Made by a program: the position numbers and the translations under genes. DNA of 64,000 bases from CAZYXZ01 sp964651395 (lineage in GTDB: Bacteria; Actinomycetota; Actinomycetes; BP-191), in assembly GCA_964651395.1 (NCBI GenBank), contig CAZYXZ010000005.1, positions 10,493 to 74,492 on the forward strand, in the 5' to 3' direction. The first letter of the stretch is position 1, and each line of letters starts with the position of its first letter. Positions 62,298 to 64,000 of the stretch are shown here, piece after piece. The notes beneath the pieces are model-generated. The model was not told where the DNA came from. It saw only the letters and a program-made list of their open reading frames with translations, and made no database searches.

Positions 62298-62780
62298 CTA
62301 GGCGGTAGTCGAACCCGGCGCAGGGCGACGCAACAGTGCCTCCCAGAGGCGCTTGTGCGTGGTCGGGTGCTTGTCCGTGCGCTGTCGGGAGGGCCGATCC
62401 CAGGAGCCGCCGGCAGTCTCGGCAACCGGCACCCACCCAGCTGCTATGAGGCTGGTGCCTGGCTCACTGCCCAACGTGTACGTGCCGATCCGGGCGTACC
62501 CAAGAGCCTGCGCCGCGCGGCGAGCTGCGCCGTACAACGCCGAGCAGGCGTTTGGACAGCCATCGGTAGCTACGCGTGTCACCTCGAGGGTTTGCCCGTC
62601 ATCGCGCATCCGTGCGACGGGTCTCCCGACGATCGCCACGCCCCTCAGACGTCCGGCATCGTCGAAGACCCCTAGCGAGAACTTGTGCCCGACAACGCGT
62701 CGGTGATGACGATGGTGCTCGCTTACGAATGCGTTGGCGGTCTGCAGGCTGACAGCCGCGATCGTCAGTTTGGCGCCCAT
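62298..62780 (-). CDS. XF1762-family protein
   Basis: 160 aa from ATG 62780, which best matches the family's N terminus (the frame extends to 62843). FVSEHHRHHRRVVGHKFSLG, GVAIVGRPVARM and YTLGSEPGTSLIAAGWV are the family's conserved segments, a GNAT-like fold common in phages and mobile elements. Enzymatic activity unknown. Confidence 0.75.
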   Translation of the reverse strand: MGAKLTIAAVSLQTANAFVSEHHRHHRRVVGHKFSLGVFDDAGRLRGVAIVGRPVARMRDDGQTLEVTRVATDGCPNACSALYGAARRAAQALGYARIGTYTLGSEPGTSLIAAGWVPVAETAGGSWDRPSRQRTDKHPTTHKRLWEALLRRPAPGSTTA

Positions 62781-62975
62781 GAGTCTGAGGATCAGTCGAT
62801 CCCGGGCTCGGCCGACTCCCCACGTTCGCTGCTGTTGATGCACGGTCGCGGCTGAACCGGATTGTGGACAGATACGAAGGGTTCAGCGCATTGGAATGTC
62901 GAAGCAGAGCTCTGCCCACAGATCTACGTTGGCGACGTGGGATTCCGCAGACTTGGCAACTACCGGGAGCCCGGC

Positions 62976-63779
62976 ATGGGCCGGTGCGGACTCTGCGGCC
63001 AGCTTCGTCAGATGACGGAGGCTCATGTCCCGCCCAAAGCCACCGGGAACCATGGGCGACTGCGCGAGCGCGCCCAATGGGTAGCCGGTGATGATGGCGC
63101 GACTGTCGGTCGCTGGAGGCCTGGAGGCCTCAGCGTCTACGGGCTCTGTACCGACTGCAATGGCTTGACCAGCGGGCGAGAAGATCCCGCGTACATCGAC
63201 CTTCACAACCGCGTGACCCAACTTCGAACTGGCGCGGTGCGACGTCTTCTGGTTGACGCGAAGGATCTTCCCGCGAGGGTTGCGCCCGGACTTGTCGCCC
63301 GCAGCGTTCTGGCCGGGATGTTCGCCATCAACGACGATCTTGAGGACCGGTTCCCGCGCCTGGCGCGTGGTCTGCGCGAGAGGGAGTCGGATCTCCGCCT
63401 GCCCGAGGAACTGCGTCTAAGGCTCGCGCTAACAGAAGGCGACCTGGCGCGCGTCGGTGGGCCCGTCGGCTACATGCGCGTCCTGGGTCGCCGGGAGTTT
63501 CACATGCCATTGGCGGAGTTTTGGTTTGCGCCATTCGCTTGGTGCCTCCGCTCCGCCCGTGGCGCGGATCCCAGCCTCGGCCCGGAGATCACGGACGCAT
63601 GGGGCGACGTCACCGAGTGGGTCCGCTATGGCCCGGACCTGACGACCGATCTGCGAAACGTTGTTGGAGCACTTCCCGTTGCGGTCCTTCCTCGGTTCGG
63701 CTCCGATGAATGGGTGCTCTTGTCTGGAGATGACTCGATGACAGCTTTGGAGGGTCGACGACGACGCGACGGTCGATAG
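62976..63779 (+). CDS. HNH-like zinc protein of unknown function
   Basis: 267 aa from ATG 62976 with GGGAG upstream; the frame opens from GTG 62862. RCGLCGQLRQMTEAHVPPKA and LCTDCNG form a treble-clef/HNH-like motif, widely seen in defence-associated nucleases. The C-terminal region is unrecognised. Its isolated plus-strand position next to attR fits a cargo gene. Confidence 0.65.
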   Translation: MGRCGLCGQLRQMTEAHVPPKATGNHGRLRERAQWVAGDDGATVGRWRPGGLSVYGLCTDCNGLTSGREDPAYIDLHNRVTQLRTGAVRRLLVDAKDLPARVAPGLVARSVLAGMFAINDDLEDRFPRLARGLRERESDLRLPEELRLRLALTEGDLARVGGPVGYMRVLGRREFHMPLAEFWFAPFAWCLRSARGADPSLGPEITDAWGDVTEWVRYGPDLTTDLRNVVGALPVAVLPRFGSDEWVLLSGDDSMTALEGRRRRDGR

Positions 63780-63876
63780 CCGGCGAGCCCCTCTGCGGTT
63801 CTTCCTGCAACGCCATGTCTCTCGTTGAGACAGCAATCTGCAGTAGAACAGCAGTACGTGGCACTCGCACATGCAG

Positions 63877-63911
63877 AGCCCCGGCCTTCGGGGGAGTTGA
63901 AGACCGGGGCT
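63877..63911. terminator. hairpin next to attR, similar to the host terminator
   Basis: AGCCCCGGCCTTC and GAAGACCGGGGCT form a 13-bp stem with one mismatch around a 9-base loop. TTGAAGACCGGGG is shared with the host-side hairpin at 48551-48588, and TTTT follows a little later. It may restore termination for the tRNA after insertion. Confidence 0.55.
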
Positions 63912-63924
63912 GACCTGCGATTTT

Positions 63925-63972
63925 GATGAGCGCGCTCGGAGGGACTCGAACCCCCAACCTTCTGATCCGTAG
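63925..63972. repeat. attR: copy of the attachment site inside the intact tRNA-Arg
   Basis: Identical to 48601-48648 over all 48 bases. It extends from six bases outside the tRNA 3' end to the anticodon loop, and the intact tRNA continues beyond it. The bases after it differ (T versus G), which marks the recombination boundary. Confidence 0.9.
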
Positions 63973-64000
63973 TCAGATGCTCTATCCGTTGAGCTACGAG
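63931..64000 (-). tRNA. tRNA-Arg(ACG), truncated by the window end
   Basis: Read on the minus strand, the anticodon stem TCTGA/TCAGA encloses the loop CTACGGA, anticodon ACG. The T arm is GGGGG-TTCGAGT-CCCTC, and the acceptor 3' strand CGAGCGC would pair with GCGCTCG, whose first three bases lie beyond base 64000. Discriminator base G; no CCA is encoded. The 3' half is the att site of the island. Confidence 0.9.

Larger units (their letters stand above)
48601..63972. mobile_element. integrative element in tRNA-Arg(ACG)
   Basis: Both ends carry the same 48-bp sequence, one copy at 48601-48648 and one inside an intact tRNA gene at 63925-63972. The interval encodes a tyrosine integrase, an excisionase, an XRE/ImmA regulator pair, a replication-relaxation-like protein and two candidate defence modules, and no rRNA or housekeeping gene. 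The repeat covers the tRNA 3' half up to the anticodon loop, so the element restores the tRNA on insertion. No FtsK/TraB-like transfer ATPase and no phage structural genes were seen. It is probably a small mobilizable island, not a self-transmissible ICE. Confidence 0.85.

Noticed and set aside
48601..63972. Conjugation (FtsK/TraB-like) or phage structural genes in the island
   Set aside because: None was found, so a self-transmissible ICE or a complete prophage is not supported.
1..64000. CRISPR arrays, rRNA genes, transposases or insertion sequences
   Set aside because: No regularly spaced repeats, rRNA or transposase motifs were seen.

Overview
The window comes from a high-GC actinobacterium. 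Signs of this are dense GC-rich coding, frequent GTG starts, ATGA/GTGA gene overlaps, an F420-type luciferase-like oxidoreductase, a TIGR03086 mycothiol-type protein and a DUF2304 protein. Genus cannot be fixed from the sequence alone.

Region A (1-4168) is a tightly overlapping plus-strand operon: an MFS permease fused to a LivF-type ATPase (start off-window), a secreted anchored protein, two small membrane proteins, a LivG-type ATPase and a lipoprotein. Region B (4165-15106) holds mixed metabolic genes: a GH106-like glycosidase, a luciferase-like oxidoreductase, an alpha/beta hydrolase with an NTF2-like partner, a three-part epimerase/oxidoreductase fusion with a DUF2304 protein, and a methyltransferase/TetR pair.

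Region C (15186-about 36400, with an outlying FkbM gene at 41345-42271) is a surface-polysaccharide locus. It has a Wzz/BY-kinase, a Wzy-like polymerase, a Wzx flippase, at least nine glycosyltransferases, a sugar-nucleotide epimerase/decarboxylase, a WbsX-like protein and several methyltransferases (CmcI-, FkbM- and TylF-like). The genes sit in short blocks of alternating strand. Convergent blocks usually overlap at their stop codons. No initiating phosphoglycosyltransferase was seen.

Region D (36425-48526) is accessory and housekeeping: a methyltransferase/TIGR03086 pair, an acyltransferase split by an in-frame TGA, a cupin, a LuxR regulator, an IlvC-like protein, secreted proteins, MmcQ/YjbR, YjbQ and an ArsR/SRPBCC pair with a clear operator.

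Region E (48601-63972) is an integrative element of about 15.3 kb inserted in a tRNA-Arg(ACG) gene. A 48-bp direct repeat (attL 48601-48648, attR 63925-63972) bounds it. It encodes a tyrosine integrase, an excisionase and an XRE/ImmA regulatory pair, but no recognisable conjugation ATPase. It carries two candidate defence modules. One is a ubiquitin-like protein, a cysteine-free E1/ThiF protein and a DUF6527 protein, opposite XRE/ImmA and under a clear promoter/operator. The other is a GHKL ATPase, a DruA-like DUF4338 protein and an HNH nuclease, preceded by a sigma-like factor. These two modules are the strongest candidates for an under-described system in the window.
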